This document shows, one piece after another, positions 42,218-52,199 of a stretch of 64,000 nt of DNA (position 1 is the first letter of the stretch; each line of letters starts with the position of its first letter). This DNA comes from Lysinibacillus parviboronicapiens (lineage in GTDB: Bacteria > Bacillota > Bacilli > Bacillales_A > Planococcaceae), in assembly GCF_003049575.1 (NCBI RefSeq), contig NZ_PYWI01000013.1, forward strand, positions 1-64,000, in the 5' to 3' direction. The translations under genes and the position numbers were made by a program. The notes beneath the pieces were generated by a model, which was given only the letters and a program-made list of their open reading frames with translations, searched no databases and had not been told where the DNA came from.

Positions 42218-43560
42218 TGTGGTGTCACCTTGCTTTTGACAAATCGATTTTCGGGTATTTTCAGCCCTAAATGCTCTCGCAAGGTCGAACCTGTATAATC
42301 TTTTCGATAGATGCCGCGTTCTTGTAAAATGGGGATTACCTTTTCTACAAAGTCCTCTAAATCACGTGGTAAAAGTGGGAATTGCAACATAAAGCCATCT
42401 GCTGCATGCTCTTTAATCCAACGCTCCATCTCATCGGCAATTTGAATGGGTGTCCCTACAAAAGCATCACGGCGTGCCGGACCGAATAGGCGAGCATATA
42501 AATCCCCAACCTTTAAATTTTCTTTTTTAATAATGTCTAAATGTTCATAGAAATGACTTTGAATACTGTTGACCTTCGGGAATTCTACTTCGATTGCTGG
42601 TGTATCTAAAGAATACTTCGAAAAGTCAACATTACCCATATAACCTGACACAAACTTCAAACTCTCATACGGATCTACCAGCGCTTGTAACTCATTGTAC
42701 TTACGATTGGCTTCTTCCTCCGTATCACCGACAATCGGTGAAATCCCCTGTAATATAAGAAGCTCTTCTTCCGAACGACCAAATGGAGCAAGTTGCGCCT
42801 TTAAATTACGATAATGCTCCTTCGACTTTTCTATATCATCCCAGTGTACAAAAACTACTTCAGCTGTCCGTGCAGCCAATTTTTGTCCAGGCTTCGACGC
42901 ACCTGCTTCCACAATAACAGGCTGCCCTTGTACTGAACGAGCGATATTTAACGGACCCTTTACCGATAAATATTGTCCTTTGAAGGCCGTTTCATGGACC
43001 TTCTCTCGGCGATAAAAAATGTTATTTTGACGATCATAAACAAAAGCATCATCTTCCCATGAATCCCATAATGACTGGACGACATCAATAAATTCCTCTG
43101 CACGTTCGTATCGATGATCGTGCTCCCAATGCTTATCACGACTAAAGTTTTGAGCCGTTTCACCAGTTGCGTCGGCTGTCGTTACTAAATTCCATGCAAC
43201 GCGACCGTTACTTATATGGTCAATAGACATTAACTGTCTCGCCAACACATATGGCTCACTATACGTTGTGGATGCGGTTGCACCTAAACCAATTTTTGTC
43301 GTTGCTGCCGCTAAAGCTGTAATCTGAATGAGTGGGTCAAAACGATTTAAAATATGTGGATGAGATTCATGATTAATTGCTAAACTGTCTGCCACAAAAG
43401 CAATATCAAATTTACCCTTCTCCGCAATCTGAGCTGCCTTTTGCAATGCTTGAATATCAATACTTGCATTTACCTGCCCTTTCGGATGTTTCCACGCTGC
43501 AACATGCATCCCTGCACCTATTAAATACAACGCTAACTTCAATTCCTTGTTGTTTACCAT
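42214..43560 (-). CDS. LLM-class flavin-dependent monooxygenase (NtaA/SnaA/DszA family)
   Basis: A 448-residue luciferase-like monooxygenase: LIGAGMHVAAWKHP, FDIAFVADSLAIN (about 55-67), GLGATASTTYSEPYVLARQL and NLVTTADATGETAQNF (about 138). The length and motifs place it in the NtaA/SnaA/SoxA(DszA) group, which uses FMNH2 from a partner reductase to oxidise organosulfur or nitrilotriacetate-type substrates. B. subtilis YtnJ, in a sulfur-regulated operon, is of this group. ATG 43560 has AAAGGGAG at 8 bases. Downstream of metQ2, upstream-coupled to the SfnB-like gene. Confidence 0.85.
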   Translation of the reverse strand: MVNNKELKLALYLIGAGMHVAAWKHPKGQVNASIDIQALQKAAQIAEKGKFDIAFVADSLAINHESHPHILNRFDPLIQITALAAATTKIGLGATASTTYSEPYVLARQLMSIDHISNGRVAWNLVTTADATGETAQNFSRDKHWEHDHRYERAEEFIDVVQSLWDSWEDDAFVYDRQNNIFYRREKVHETAFKGQYLSVKGPLNIARSVQGQPVIVEAGASKPGQKLAARTAEVVFVHWDDIEKSKEHYRNLKAQLAPFGRSEEELLILQGISPIVGDTEEEANRKYNELQALVDPYESLKFVSGYMGNVDFSKYSLDTPAIEVEFPKVNSIQSHFYEHLDIIKKENLKVGDLYARLFGPARRDAFVGTPIQIADEMERWIKEHAADGFMLQFPLLPRDLEDFVEKVIPILQERGIYRKDYTGSTLREHLGLKIPENRFVKSKVTPQ

Positions 43561-43576
43561 AATCATCACTCCCTTT

Positions 43577-44413
43577 TTAATATGAATAAAACTTCTTCCA
43601 TGAAGCTAATTCTTCCAATGACATCTTTACAGGAATATAATTCCCCTTTGAAATTTCTTGAATGAAATCCGCCGTGTCTTCACGTTGATAGATGTCCACA
43701 ACTTGTTTCAATATGGTATTGTCCTTATCTTCGGCCTTTGCCACAATCACATTGATAAATGGTTTTGCAGTTTCATTCTCATGAATAATAGCGTCCTTTA
43801 AAAGCAAGCCAGCTTCTACTGCCACACCATTATTAATAACCGCGAAATCTGCATCTTCCATTACGCGTGGTGTTGTTGCACCGTCAACAGGTAACAATGT
43901 TAAATTTTTCGGATTGTCTTTAATACGGTCCTCTCCACCATTGCCATCAAAATCATCTGAAACTGTCAGTAGATTATATTCTTGCAGTAATAACAATGCA
44001 CGTCCCCAGTTTGACGTATCGTTTGGTACAGCAATTTTAGCACCTTCTTTGATATCCGCTAATGAGCTGTATTTGTTGGAATATAGACCAATAGGTGCCA
44101 TAATCGTTGTACCTATCGCCTGTAAATCTGTATCATTATTTGTATTAAATAAATTTAAGTAGGCTACATGCTGAAAGGCATTAATATCCACTTCATCTTC
44201 TGCTAACGCTTGATTTGGATCGAATTGTGCGGAGAACGTAACGAGTACTAGCTCAAGGTCTTCCTTCGCCGCTTGTTCTTTTATATATTCCCATGTTTTC
44301 AGTTCTGAGCTGCGAATCCCCACTTTTACGACATCCTTTTCTTCGGATTTCCCACATGCTACAAGTAAAAAGAGCAATGTAAGCAATCCTAGGAGAACGT
44401 GAATTTTTTTCAT
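43577..44413 (-). CDS. metQ: MetQ-type substrate-binding lipoprotein (second copy)
   Basis: A 278-residue NlpA/MetQ lipoprotein. Signal peptide with lipobox LVACGKSEE (Cys about 20). Binding-domain signatures FDPNQALAEDEVDINAFQH (about 64-82) and ANDTSNWGRALLLLQ in PNDTSNWGRAL form (about 136) match methionine-binding proteins. It differs clearly from the first MetQ of the operon, suggesting a different ligand, perhaps a methionine derivative or organosulfur compound oxidised by the next two enzymes. Confidence 0.88.
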   Translation of the reverse strand: MKKIHVLLGLLTLLFLLVACGKSEEKDVVKVGIRSSELKTWEYIKEQAAKEDLELVLVTFSAQFDPNQALAEDEVDINAFQHVAYLNLFNTNNDTDLQAIGTTIMAPIGLYSNKYSSLADIKEGAKIAVPNDTSNWGRALLLLQEYNLLTVSDDFDGNGGEDRIKDNPKNLTLLPVDGATTPRVMEDADFAVINNGVAVEAGLLLKDAIIHENETAKPFINVIVAKAEDKDNTILKQVVDIYQREDTADFIQEISKGNYIPVKMSLEELASWKKFYSY

Positions 44414-44428
44414 TGTGAGACTTCCCTT

Positions 44429-45082
44429 CTACGACACTCTTCTTAGTTTTCTTTCAAAGCTATTGCCGATACTTTGAATAATTTGAACGAGCACAACTAA
44501 AATCACAACCGTTACTAAAATCGTGACATTATCAAAGCGCTGATAGCCATATGTTAGAGCTACATCACCAAGACCACCGCCACCAACTGCGCCTGCCATT
44601 GCTGTAGCTCCAATTAAGCCAATAGTGGCTGTAGTGACACTTAAAATCAATGATGGGAAAGCTTCAGGCAACAAAAATTTACGGATAATTTGAAACGGAG
44701 AGGCCCCCATTGCCTTTGCTGCTTCGATGATGCCCTCATCCACTTCAAGTAATGAATTTTCTATTAATCTTGAAATATACGGTCCAATATGCAAAATAAG
44801 CGGCACAATTGCTGCTGTTGTACCAATCGCCGTACCAACAATTAAACGTGTAAATGGAATAATGGCAACCAGTAAAATAATAAAGGGAATGGAGCGCAGC
44901 GTATTTACAATAGGATTCACGATAGAGAAGAATAATTTATTTTCCAAAATATGTCCTTTTCTTGTTACAACCAATGTAATGCCTAAAATAAAGCCCAAGA
45001 TAGCTCCGAAAAATAACGAGATACTAACCATGTACAGCGTATCCAACACTGCGTCGATAATGATTTGCGCGCTCACCTTCAT
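44429..45082 (-). CDS. metI: Methionine ABC transporter permease MetI
   Basis: A 217-residue permease with five spans: YMVSISLFFGAILGFILGI, RSIPFIILLVAIIPF, and the ATPase-contacting EAA loop EAAKAMGASPFQIIRKFLLPEA (split; about 130-151). AMAGAVGGGGLGDVALTYGY is characteristic of MetI. ATG 45082, within the end of metN, has GGAGGAGG at 9 bases; the longer frame's extra 27 codons are metN sequence read in another frame. Confidence 0.93.
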   Translation of the reverse strand: MKVSAQIIIDAVLDTLYMVSISLFFGAILGFILGITLVVTRKGHILENKLFFSIVNPIVNTLRSIPFIILLVAIIPFTRLIVGTAIGTTAAIVPLILHIGPYISRLIENSLLEVDEGIIEAAKAMGASPFQIIRKFLLPEAFPSLILSVTTATIGLIGATAMAGAVGGGGLGDVALTYGYQRFDNVTILVTVVILVVLVQIIQSIGNSFERKLRRVS

Positions 45083-46103
45083 GTGCACTGACCTCCTCCA
45101 TCTGAATATTTTTATGTTGAATATATAAAAAAGCCTTTTGTATTTCTGCCTTAGGACCCACAAGTTCGACGATTAAATGTCCAAAAGGTATACCTTGTAG
45201 CTCAGTAATATTACCAAACAGTACATTTACATCGACATTGAATCTCTTTGCCACCTGCGAGACGACCGGTTGCCCAACATCCACTCCGATAAATTTCATG
45301 TTATAAACCCGTTTTGAGCCATTGTTTTCTTTAAGTTGCTCATAGATTGACAGAGGAATGTCATCACGTACGACTGATTGCACAAAGTTTTTAGTTGTGT
45401 CTTCCTTCGGTGCTGAAAAAATGTCAAGTACATTCCCTTCTTCAATAATTTGACCGTTTTCCATGACTGCAACACGATTACATATGTCGCGTATTACTTC
45501 CATTTCATGAGTAATCATTAAAATTGTAATACTGAACTCAATATTGACACGCTTTAATAGCTCTAAAATGGATTTTGTCGTTTGTGGATCAAGCGCACTT
45601 GTCGCTTCATCACACAATAAAATTTTGGGCTTTGTGACAAGGGCACGCGCTATCCCGACCCGTTGCTTTTGACCACCTGATAATTCGTCTATATAACGAT
45701 TGGCCTTATCTTCTAGGCCAACAAATGCTAATACCTCGCTTACTTGAGATTCAATTATTGTTTTTTGGGTACCAGCTAACTCTAATGGCATCGCCACATT
45801 TTCAAAAACCGTTTTAGAGTTGAGAAGATTGAAATGTTGGAAAATCATCCCGATTTTTTTCTTTTCCTCTCGTAATTGCTTTTTACTCAACGAAGTAAGA
45901 TTTATGCCATTTACAAGAACCTGACCTGCTGTTGGCTCTTCCAATAAGTTTACGGTTCTAATCAAGGTACTTTTACCAGCTCCGCTAAAACCAATAACGC
46001 CAAATATATCCCCTTTCTGAACGGTCAAATTGATGTGATTCAGGGCCTTCACAGTGGATTGCCCTACCTGAAATTCCTTCGTCGTTTCGATAAATTCAAT
46101 CAT
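45024..46103 (-). CDS. metN: Methionine ABC transporter ATP-binding protein MetN
   Basis: A 359-residue ATPase. Walker A GFSGAGKST (about 38-46), Q-loop FQHFNL, signature LSGGQKQRVGIARAL (about 143-157), Walker B ILLCDEATSALD (about 163-174) and H-loop THEM. The C-terminal NIL/ACT-like regulatory domain (about 280-345) binds methionine and inhibits transport. Its last 59 bases overlap metI. Confidence 0.95.
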   Translation of the reverse strand: MIEFIETTKEFQVGQSTVKALNHINLTVQKGDIFGVIGFSGAGKSTLIRTVNLLEEPTAGQVLVNGINLTSLSKKQLREEKKKIGMIFQHFNLLNSKTVFENVAMPLELAGTQKTIIESQVSEVLAFVGLEDKANRYIDELSGGQKQRVGIARALVTKPKILLCDEATSALDPQTTKSILELLKRVNIEFSITILMITHEMEVIRDICNRVAVMENGQIIEEGNVLDIFSAPKEDTTKNFVQSVVRDDIPLSIYEQLKENNGSKRVYNMKFIGVDVGQPVVSQVAKRFNVDVNVLFGNITELQGIPFGHLIVELVGPKAEIQKAFLYIQHKNIQMEEVSAHEGERANHYRRSVGYAVHG

Positions 46104-46160
46104 GCATTTTTACCTCCTTGTCAGTGAACCTTTTGCCGTTATAATTTTGCAAAATGTATG

Positions 46161-46970
46161 TTAAAAAGCTGGAACGACAGCACCTTTATATTGTTCTTCA
46201 AAAAACTGGCGCGCCTTATCACTTGTCAACCATTTGACAACTTTTTGAATGGCAGCATCATCCTTTTTATCTTTTGTCGTGGCGATAATATTGACATATG
46301 GTGATTGTGAATCTTCAATGATGAGTGCATCCTTCACAGGGTTATAGCCCCCTTCTAAGGCATAATTCGTATTAATGGCAGATGCGTCTACATCGTCTAA
46401 TGAACGAACTAAAAACAGTGAATCCACCCCAATAAATTGAATATTTTTTTCGTTTTTTGTTATATCCTCGACTGTAAAATCATTTTGCTTTGCATCATCT
46501 AATTCAATCAGACCATTGCTCTCAAACAATAATAATGCACGAGAAAAATTGACGACATCATTTGGTACCGCTACTTTTGCATTGTGTGGTAAATCATCTA
46601 TGTGATCGATTGTTTTTGAGTACACACCAAACGGTTCAATGTGAATACCTTTTACACTTACTAAATCTAAATGGCTTTCTTTATTCGTCTGCTCTAAAAA
46701 TGGGATGTGCTGAAAATAATTGAAATCCAATTCACCGTCTGCTGTATGTTGATTTGTTTGTACGGCATCCTTTAAAATAGAAATTTCTAATTTCACACCC
46801 TCTTTTGCTATATCATCTGCCAAATATTCCAGTACTTGTGCATGAGGTACACTTGCTGCCCCTACTTTTAATGTGACCGTTTCATCCTTACTTGCCTCAC
46901 CTGATGCAGCACAACCTGCTAATACGCTAATCACTAACACACTGACTAACAATACCCCTAATTTCCTCAA
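46161..46970 (-). CDS. metQ: MetQ-type substrate-binding lipoprotein (first copy)
   Basis: A 269-residue lipoprotein. Lipobox SVLAGCAAS (Cys about 20) and MetQ signatures ASVPHAQVLEYLADDIAKEG in AASVPHAQ form (about 38), GELDFNYFQHIPFL (about 78-91) and VPNDVVNFSRALLL (about 134). The start is TTG 46970 with AAAGGGGG at 8 bases. First gene of the metQ-metN-metI-metQ-LLM-ACDH operon, with a clear sigma-A promoter upstream. Confidence 0.9.
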   Translation of the reverse strand: MRKLGVLLVSVLVISVLAGCAASGEASKDETVTLKVGAASVPHAQVLEYLADDIAKEGVKLEISILKDAVQTNQHTADGELDFNYFQHIPFLEQTNKESHLDLVSVKGIHIEPFGVYSKTIDHIDDLPHNAKVAVPNDVVNFSRALLLFESNGLIELDDAKQNDFTVEDITKNEKNIQFIGVDSLFLVRSLDDVDASAINTNYALEGGYNPVKDALIIEDSQSPYVNIIATTKDKKDDAAIQKVVKWLTSDKARQFFEEQYKGAVVPAF

Positions 46971-47063
46971 TCCGATATCCCCCTTTGTAAATAAATTTAC
47001 TTGGTTTTATAACGAAATAAAAAATAGAAAATTCTTGCACATATAAAATTCCCTCTCAAAAAA

Positions 47064-47076
47064 TCAAATAATTTGA
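47064..47076. promoter_or_regulatory. Palindrome downstream of the met operon promoter
   Basis: TCAAATAATTTGA lies about 25-40 bases downstream of the -10 box, in the leader of the first metQ gene. A repressor site is possible. It does not match a consensus I can name. Confidence 0.3.
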
Positions 47077-47101
47077 AATTTCTTATTTTTATTTAAAACA
47101 A

Positions 47102-47130
47102 ATATTATCTGTTTACTTGTAATTGGTCAA
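47102..47130 (-). promoter_or_regulatory. Sigma-A promoter of the met/sulfur operon
   Basis: On the minus strand TTGACC (47125-47130), 17-base spacer, TAATAT (47102-47107). No S-box (SAM riboswitch) or T-box core is visible in the ~125-base leader that follows. Confidence 0.7.
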
Positions 47131-47310
47131 TGCCACTTTATCTTATTTTTTCCTTACAATTAAAAAATCACGAACGTAAAAATCACGAAAATCAATTATT
47201 TTCTCGTTAATGACAAATATTCAATTAAAAATGCGCATTTTACGTTTGCAGATAGAAAACTTTTAGTGATACGATAGAAATTTTCAATTAGGCTTACGTC
47301 TAAAACGTCA

Positions 47311-47346
47311 AAAAAACTCCGAATAGCATATCGCCACTCAGAGTTT
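47311..47346 (-). terminator. Terminator of the tandem DUF1292 gene
   Basis: AAACTCTGAGT / ATTCGGAGTTT stem. Read leftward it ends in seven T. Confidence 0.8.
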
Positions 47347-47349
47347 CAT

Positions 47350-47877
47350 TTATAATTCATTTAATATATCTTCCACAAATGCCCATTCTTCATCTGTTTC
47401 AATTGGTAGTAATTCCTCAATATGGCCTTCTTCATTTGGCACAAACTGCGCAGCAAAAATATCTCGCTCCTCAATTGGCTCGTCCGTCGCAGGAACGTAG
47501 AGCACATACGATTTAGCAAATTGTTCTGATGTAAACGTATGAATTACCTCACACACTTGATCATTACCTTCTTCATCTGTCACTGTAATAAGTTGTGGCT
47601 GTTCTTCAAATTCATCAAGCAGTGTTAAAACAACCTCATTAATCATTTCCCACTCTGCCTCTGTTTCAACAGGCTGTAAATTGGTCATTTCTCCATTGTT
47701 GTCATCATAGTCGAACGTCATGGCTGAGATATCGCCGGGAATTTCATTGCCATCTGCATCAATTAGTGAAAACAGTACATAGGATTTTTCTTCCGCATCG
47801 AATGTAAAGACTACACGACATTTTTGCTCCTTGCCATCCTTACCTATTATCATAAACTCTTGTATTTCTTCGTTCAT
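47350..47877 (-). CDS. Tandem DUF1292 protein (YrzB duplication)
   Basis: A 175-residue acidic protein made of two DUF1292 units. The first (about residues 5-85) is MIIGKDGKEQKCRVVFTFDA...SYVLFS...PVETEAEWEMINEVV. The second (about 93-175) is ITVTDEEGNDQVCEVIHTF...KSYVLYVP...PIETDEEWAFVEDIL. Unit 2 is closer to the neighbouring single-domain YrzB. The unit ends ETEAEW and ETDEEW are shared by all three. It probably arose by duplication and fusion of yrzB. It is separated from yrzB by a strong terminator, so it must have its own promoter. The function is unknown. Confidence 0.8.
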   Translation of the reverse strand: MNEEIQEFMIIGKDGKEQKCRVVFTFDAEEKSYVLFSLIDADGNEIPGDISAMTFDYDDNNGEMTNLQPVETEAEWEMINEVVLTLLDEFEEQPQLITVTDEEGNDQVCEVIHTFTSEQFAKSYVLYVPATDEPIEERDIFAAQFVPNEEGHIEELLPIETDEEWAFVEDILNEL

Positions 47878-48031
47878 TCAAACATCACTCCTTCTTCAAA
47901 ACAATTGTCTTAAACAACATCAAAATTACGTCCTCATACTTTGAGCGAGAAATTGTCGAATGGTGCGACCTTGAAGCTATCACCATAAAATAACTGTTCA
48001 GTAGAGGTTTCTCTTCACGAATGAACACAGT

Positions 48032-48070
48032 AAAAAAGGAACAAGGACCGCACATTGCCATCCTTGTTCC
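48032..48070 (-). terminator. Terminator of the ireB-ruvX-yrzB operon
   Basis: GGAACAAGGA / TCCTTGTTCC perfect 10-bp stem. Read leftward it ends in six T. Confidence 0.88.
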
Positions 48071-48092
48071 CACACTTTAAATAGAAAAACGA

Positions 48093-48401
48093 TTATTCTT
48101 CGTCTTCATCCTCTAAAGCGTTTAATACGTCTTCCACCATATCCCATTCTGCTTCCGTTTCGATAGGTGTTAATTCACCATCTTCACCGTTTTCAGATGG
48201 TACGAATGAAGATACGAAAATTTCAACAGAACCTTCTTCATCTTCTTCAGCGCCTACCATTGCATAAAATACGTATGATTTGCCAAATTCAGGAGACTCG
48301 TGTACGTGAATAACTTCGCAAAGCTGCTCGTTTCCACTTTCGTCAATCACTGTAATATGTTGTACATGTAATTCTTCTTCATGATTATGCTCTTGTGCCA
48401 T
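48093..48401 (-). CDS. yrzB: DUF1292 protein YrzB
   Basis: A 102-residue strongly acidic protein of DUF1292: [20 protein letters not shown], then [10 protein letters not shown] and [21 protein letters not shown] 48401 lies 5-6 bases after GGGGTG. It is third in the conserved ireB-ruvX-yrzB set downstream of alaS. Its function is unknown in all species I know of. Confidence 0.9.
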   Translation of the reverse strand: MAQEHNHEEELHVQHITVIDESGNEQLCEVIHVHESPEFGKSYVFYAMVGAEEDEEGSVEIFVSSFVPSENGEDGELTPIETEAEWDMVEDVLNALEDEDEE

Positions 48402-48418
48402 GTCTGTCACCCCATCAG

Positions 48419-48835
48419 TTAATTTTTGCTATCTAAATAGCCTTGTAAAATCATCACAGCAGCCATTTTATCAATAACCTGCTTGCGCTTTTTACGACTC
48501 ACGTCCGCTTCGATTAGCATGCGCTCTGCAGCCATCGTTGTTAATCGCTCGTCCCATAGCTTGACCGGTAGAGAAAATGTTTCTTCTAATAACTTTTTAT
48601 AGTTTTCAGAAGCCTCTCCACGCGGTCCTACCGTATTATTCATGTTTTTCGGGAATCCTACAACAAATTCTGTTATCGTGTATTCCTTCACTAGCTCGGC
48701 TATACGGTCGATGCCGAACACGCCATTTGCTTCATCAATTTTTACGGTTTCAATACCTTGTGCCGTCCAGCCAAGTGCATCACTAATTGCAACGCCCACA
48801 GTTTTCGACCCAACGTCTAATCCCATAATTCTCAT
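48419..48835 (-). CDS. ruvX: Putative pre-16S rRNA nuclease / Holliday junction resolvase-like RuvX
   Basis: A 138-residue YqgF/RuvX protein (YrrK). RNase-H-fold active-site blocks [16 protein letters not shown] (Asp at about residue 6) and [14 protein letters not shown] (about 99-112), with [16 protein letters not shown] near the end. The E. coli homologue matures the 16S rRNA 5' end. It is co-transcribed with ireB and yrzB. Confidence 0.95.
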   Translation of the reverse strand: MRIMGLDVGSKTVGVAISDALGWTAQGIETVKIDEANGVFGIDRIAELVKEYTITEFVVGFPKNMNNTVGPRGEASENYKKLLEETFSLPVKLWDERLTTMAAERMLIEADVSRKKRKQVIDKMAAVMILQGYLDSKN

Positions 48836-48837
48836 TT

Positions 48838-49104
48838 CTAGTCCTCGTTATTCTTTTTGATATAAAATTTAACAAGCTCTTCTAGAATTTCGTCCCGCTC
48901 AAGCTTGCGAATTAAATTACGAGCATCCTGATGGCGAGGAATATACGCCGGATCACCAGAAAGTAAGTAACCGACAATCTGATTGATAGGATTATATCCC
49001 TTTTCCTCTAATGAAGAATGTACTTTCAACATTACCTGCTTGACTTCCTGTTCCATTGATTCTTCTGGAAAATTAAATTTCATCGTTTGATCAAATGAAC
49101 TCAT
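48838..49104 (-). CDS. ireB: IreB family regulatory phosphoprotein
   Basis: An 88-residue protein (YrzL, DUF965). [12 protein letters not shown] near the start carries the threonine region phosphorylated by IreK/PrkC-type kinases in Enterococcus IreB, and [18 protein letters not shown] is the family core. ATG 49104 is preceded by GAGGTG at 6 bases; the longer frame adds 18 codons without support. Two-base gap to ruvX. Confidence 0.93.
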   Translation of the reverse strand: MSSFDQTMKFNFPEESMEQEVKQVMLKVHSSLEEKGYNPINQIVGYLLSGDPAYIPRHQDARNLIRKLERDEILEELVKFYIKKNNED

Positions 49105-49191
49105 GACCAGCACCTCGCTTTCAGAAATAAGGAGATGTGCAAAGAAGCTCATCTCCAATTTCTCTTTATTATAACCGATTTGGCGGATTAA

Positions 49192-51852
49192 TTAAATGGA
49201 TTTAACGTAATCATACACAGAAAGTAGAGCTTCTTCAAGTTTTGATGCATCTTTTGCTCCTGCCATTGCCATATCTGGACGGCCGCCGCCTTTACCGCCA
49301 CAAGCTTCTGCGACCATTTTCACGATATTTCCTGCGTGATAATTTCCACCATTTAAATCTTTTGTTACGCCAGCACAAAGCATCACTTTATCGCCATCCA
49401 CAGCACCTAAAACGACAATAGCTTTCGTCATTTTTACTTTTAAATCATCCATCATTTGACGCAATTGATTATTATCCTTCGCTTCTACTTTAGTAGATAG
49501 CACTGTTACATCACCAATTGTTTGTGCTGCGTCCACGATCGCTCCTGCTTGTGCGTTCGCTATTTTTTGTGATAGTGCTTCATTATCACGTTGTAATTCT
49601 TTAAAGTCGGCTTGGAGCGCTTGTACTTTTGTCACAATATCTTTTGGATTTGCTTTTAGCAATGTTGCTGCATCGTTTAAGTACGCCTCTTCTTCTTTTA
49701 CGGCTTCGTAGGCAACTTTACCAGTAACTGCTTCAATACGACGAGTACCCGCACCAATACCACCTTCAGAGACAATTTTGAAGAAACCAATTTCAGAAGA
49801 GCGTTTTACGTGGATACCACCGCAAAGCTCAATAGAGTAGTCACCAACGGATACAACACGTACAACATCGCCATATTTTTCTCCGAATAATGCCATTGCT
49901 CCCATTGCTTTTGCTTCATCAATACCTTTTTCTTCAATCACGACTTCAATATCATCCCACACTTTTTCGTTTACGATACGTTCAATTTGTTGTAATTCTT
50001 CTTTTGTTACTTGGCCGAAGTGAGAGAAGTCAAAACGTAAACGATCAGGACCCACATATGAACCAGCTTGATTTACATGGTCGCCTAAAACATCTTTTAA
50101 TGCACGTTGCATAATATGTGTAGCTGTATGGTTTTTAATAATTAGATTACGCTCATCACGACTAACTACCGCTTTTGCTGCATCTTCAACATGCATTTCG
50201 CCAGATGCCACAATTACAGTGTGCAAAGGTTGTCCATTAGGCGCTTTTTGTACGTCTTTGACAATTGCAGTAAAACTATCATTAGAAATGACACCACTGT
50301 CAGCAATTTGTCCACCCATTTCAGCGTAGAATGGTGTTTTTGCTAATACCACTAACGCTTCTTGGCCTTCCGAAGCCACTTTTGCCACTTGGCCGTTAAC
50401 GATCATCGCCGCAACTTCTGTATCTACAGTTAATGTTTCGAAACCAACGAATTCACTTGCCACTGTTAAGTTTGCGAGTACTTCGTTTTGTACTTGCATA
50501 GAGTCTACATCTTGACGAGCGGCACGTGCACGCTCACGTTGTTCCTCCATTGCAGCTTCAAATCCTTCATGGTCTACTTTCATGCCCACTTCTTCCGCAT
50601 ATTCTTCTGTTAGTTCAATTGGGAATCCGTATGTGTCATATAAACGGAATGCATCTGCACCAGGAATATAGTCATGACCCGCAGATTTTTGAGCTTCAAC
50701 GACATCGTTAAAGATTGCTAAACCACCATCTAATGTTTCATGGAAGCGAATTTCTTCATTTTTAATAACACGTTGGATAAATTCACATTTCTCTGTTACT
50801 TCTGGGTAGAAATCAACCATAATTTCACCAACAGTTGGTACTAATTCAAACATAAATGGTTTTTCGATACCAATTTGTTTTGCATAGCGAACTGCACGAC
50901 GTAGTAAACGACGTAAAACATAGCCGCGACCTTCGTTTGAAGGAAGTGCACCATCACCTATTGCAAACGCTACTGTACGAATATGGTCAGCAATGACTTT
51001 GAACGGTGTGTTAATGTCTTCTTCAGATCCGAAGATTTCACTTAATTCCACTTCGCCTGGACGTTTATATTGACGGTTGGCGACGTGTTCAATTTTTTCA
51101 ATAATCGGCATGAATAAATCTGTATCAAAGTTTGTTGGAACATTTTGTATCACTGAAACAATACGCTCTAGACCCATACCTGTATCAATATTCTGCTTTG
51201 GCAGTGGTGTATATGTGCCATCAGGATTATGGTTGAATTGAGAGAACACTAAGTTCCAAATTTCAAGATAGCGCTCATTTTCACCACCAGGATACATTTC
51301 TGGATCATTTTCATCTGAGCCATACTCTTCTCCACGATCATAGAAAATTTCTGAGTTCGGACCTGATGGACCTTCTCCAATATCCCAGAAGTTCCCTTCT
51401 AGACGGATTAAACGCTCTTCTGGAATGCCAATTTCGTTATGCCATACAGCATACGCTTCTTGGTCTTCTGGATGAATTGTAATTGATAATAGTTCTGGAT
51501 CAAAGCCCATCCATTTTTTATCTGTTAAAAACTCCCATGCATAATGTATGGATTCTTTTTTGAAATAGTCACCGATTGAGAAGTTTCCAAGCATTTCAAA
51601 GAATGTGTGGTGACGAGCTGTTTTTCCGACGTTTTCTATATCATTCGTACGGATTGATTTTTGTGCATTTGTAATACGTGGATTGTCAGGAATAATACGA
51701 CCATCAAAATAAGGTTTTAGTGTTGCAACACCTGAGTTAATCCATAATAACGATGGGTCATTGATAGGTACAAGTGGTGCTGATGGCTCATGATGATGTC
51801 CTTTTTCTTTAAAAAATTCTAAATACATGCGTCGAATTTCTGCTGCTTTCAT
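49192..51852 (-). CDS. alaS: Alanyl-tRNA synthetase
   Basis: An 886-residue class II synthetase. Catalytic core from [11 protein letters not shown] with motif 2 and motif 3 regions ([24 protein letters not shown]). The editing domain zinc site is [11 protein letters not shown] (about 577) with CGGIHV (about 670). Coiled coil (about 720-780), then C-Ala domain with [14 protein letters not shown]. It charges tRNA-Ala and edits Ser/Gly mischarging. It is preceded by a T-box leader. Confidence 0.98.
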   Translation of the reverse strand: MKAAEIRRMYLEFFKEKGHHHEPSAPLVPINDPSLLWINSGVATLKPYFDGRIIPDNPRITNAQKSIRTNDIENVGKTARHHTFFEMLGNFSIGDYFKKESIHYAWEFLTDKKWMGFDPELLSITIHPEDQEAYAVWHNEIGIPEERLIRLEGNFWDIGEGPSGPNSEIFYDRGEEYGSDENDPEMYPGGENERYLEIWNLVFSQFNHNPDGTYTPLPKQNIDTGMGLERIVSVIQNVPTNFDTDLFMPIIEKIEHVANRQYKRPGEVELSEIFGSEEDINTPFKVIADHIRTVAFAIGDGALPSNEGRGYVLRRLLRRAVRYAKQIGIEKPFMFELVPTVGEIMVDFYPEVTEKCEFIQRVIKNEEIRFHETLDGGLAIFNDVVEAQKSAGHDYIPGADAFRLYDTYGFPIELTEEYAEEVGMKVDHEGFEAAMEEQRERARAARQDVDSMQVQNEVLANLTVASEFVGFETLTVDTEVAAMIVNGQVAKVASEGQEALVVLAKTPFYAEMGGQIADSGVISNDSFTAIVKDVQKAPNGQPLHTVIVASGEMHVEDAAKAVVSRDERNLIIKNHTATHIMQRALKDVLGDHVNQAGSYVGPDRLRFDFSHFGQVTKEELQQIERIVNEKVWDDIEVVIEEKGIDEAKAMGAMALFGEKYGDVVRVVSVGDYSIELCGGIHVKRSSEIGFFKIVSEGGIGAGTRRIEAVTGKVAYEAVKEEEAYLNDAATLLKANPKDIVTKVQALQADFKELQRDNEALSQKIANAQAGAIVDAAQTIGDVTVLSTKVEAKDNNQLRQMMDDLKVKMTKAIVVLGAVDGDKVMLCAGVTKDLNGGNYHAGNIVKMVAEACGGKGGGRPDMAMAGAKDASKLEEALLSVYDYVKSI

Positions 51853-51907
51853 GTGGAAAGTTCCTCCTCTTATCTACGTAAAATTACAAAGATGAATCCG
51901 CTAAATA

Positions 51908-52152
51908 AACAAAAAAAGCCCTCATCCCCAAAAAAGGGACGAGGACTTGTTATTATCTCGCGGTACCACCCTAGTTGTAAGTATAACCTACTTACCTCTC
52001 AAGCACTTGTAACGTAAGTGAACGGCAGTGATTAGCTGCACTCTGGAGTAGCTTTCGGCATTTGTTAGTCGTGAGGATTTTTCCAGCCTAGAAATCCCTT
52101 TCTTGTCCACGTACAAATACGTACTTGTTCCATCTTCGTTTTTACTATTATA
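51908..52152 (-). ncRNA. T-box riboswitch leader of alaS
   Basis: The minus-strand leader contains the hallmark T-box bulge sequence AGGGTGGTACCGCG (51959-51972), which pairs with the uncharged tRNA acceptor end. It is followed by a terminator stem with GTCCTCGTCCC / GGGGATGAGGGC and seven T (51910-51946). Upstream are stem I elements (AAGAAAGGGATT, GCTGGAAAAATCC) of the T-box class. Uncharged tRNA-Ala would favour the antiterminator and induce alaS. I did not assign the specifier codon with certainty. Confidence 0.9.
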
Positions 52153-52158
52153 CAATAA

Positions 52159-52187
52159 ATTATAAAAAAGATTGCAAAGAGTGTCAA
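52159..52187 (-). promoter_or_regulatory. Sigma-A promoter of alaS
   Basis: Consensus TTGACA (52182-52187), 17 bases, TATAAT (52159-52164) on the minus strand, immediately before the T-box leader. Confidence 0.85.
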
Positions 52188-52199
52188 CGTTCATCTTGT

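Noticed and set aside
46971-47349. SAM (S-box) or T-box riboswitch before metQ
   Set aside because: None of the conserved core sequences of either class is present in the leader.
47885-48073. 62-codon minus-strand frame
   Set aside because: It contains the yrzB terminator and has no SD.
51988-52194. 68-codon minus-strand frame
   Set aside because: It lies inside the alaS promoter and T-box leader.
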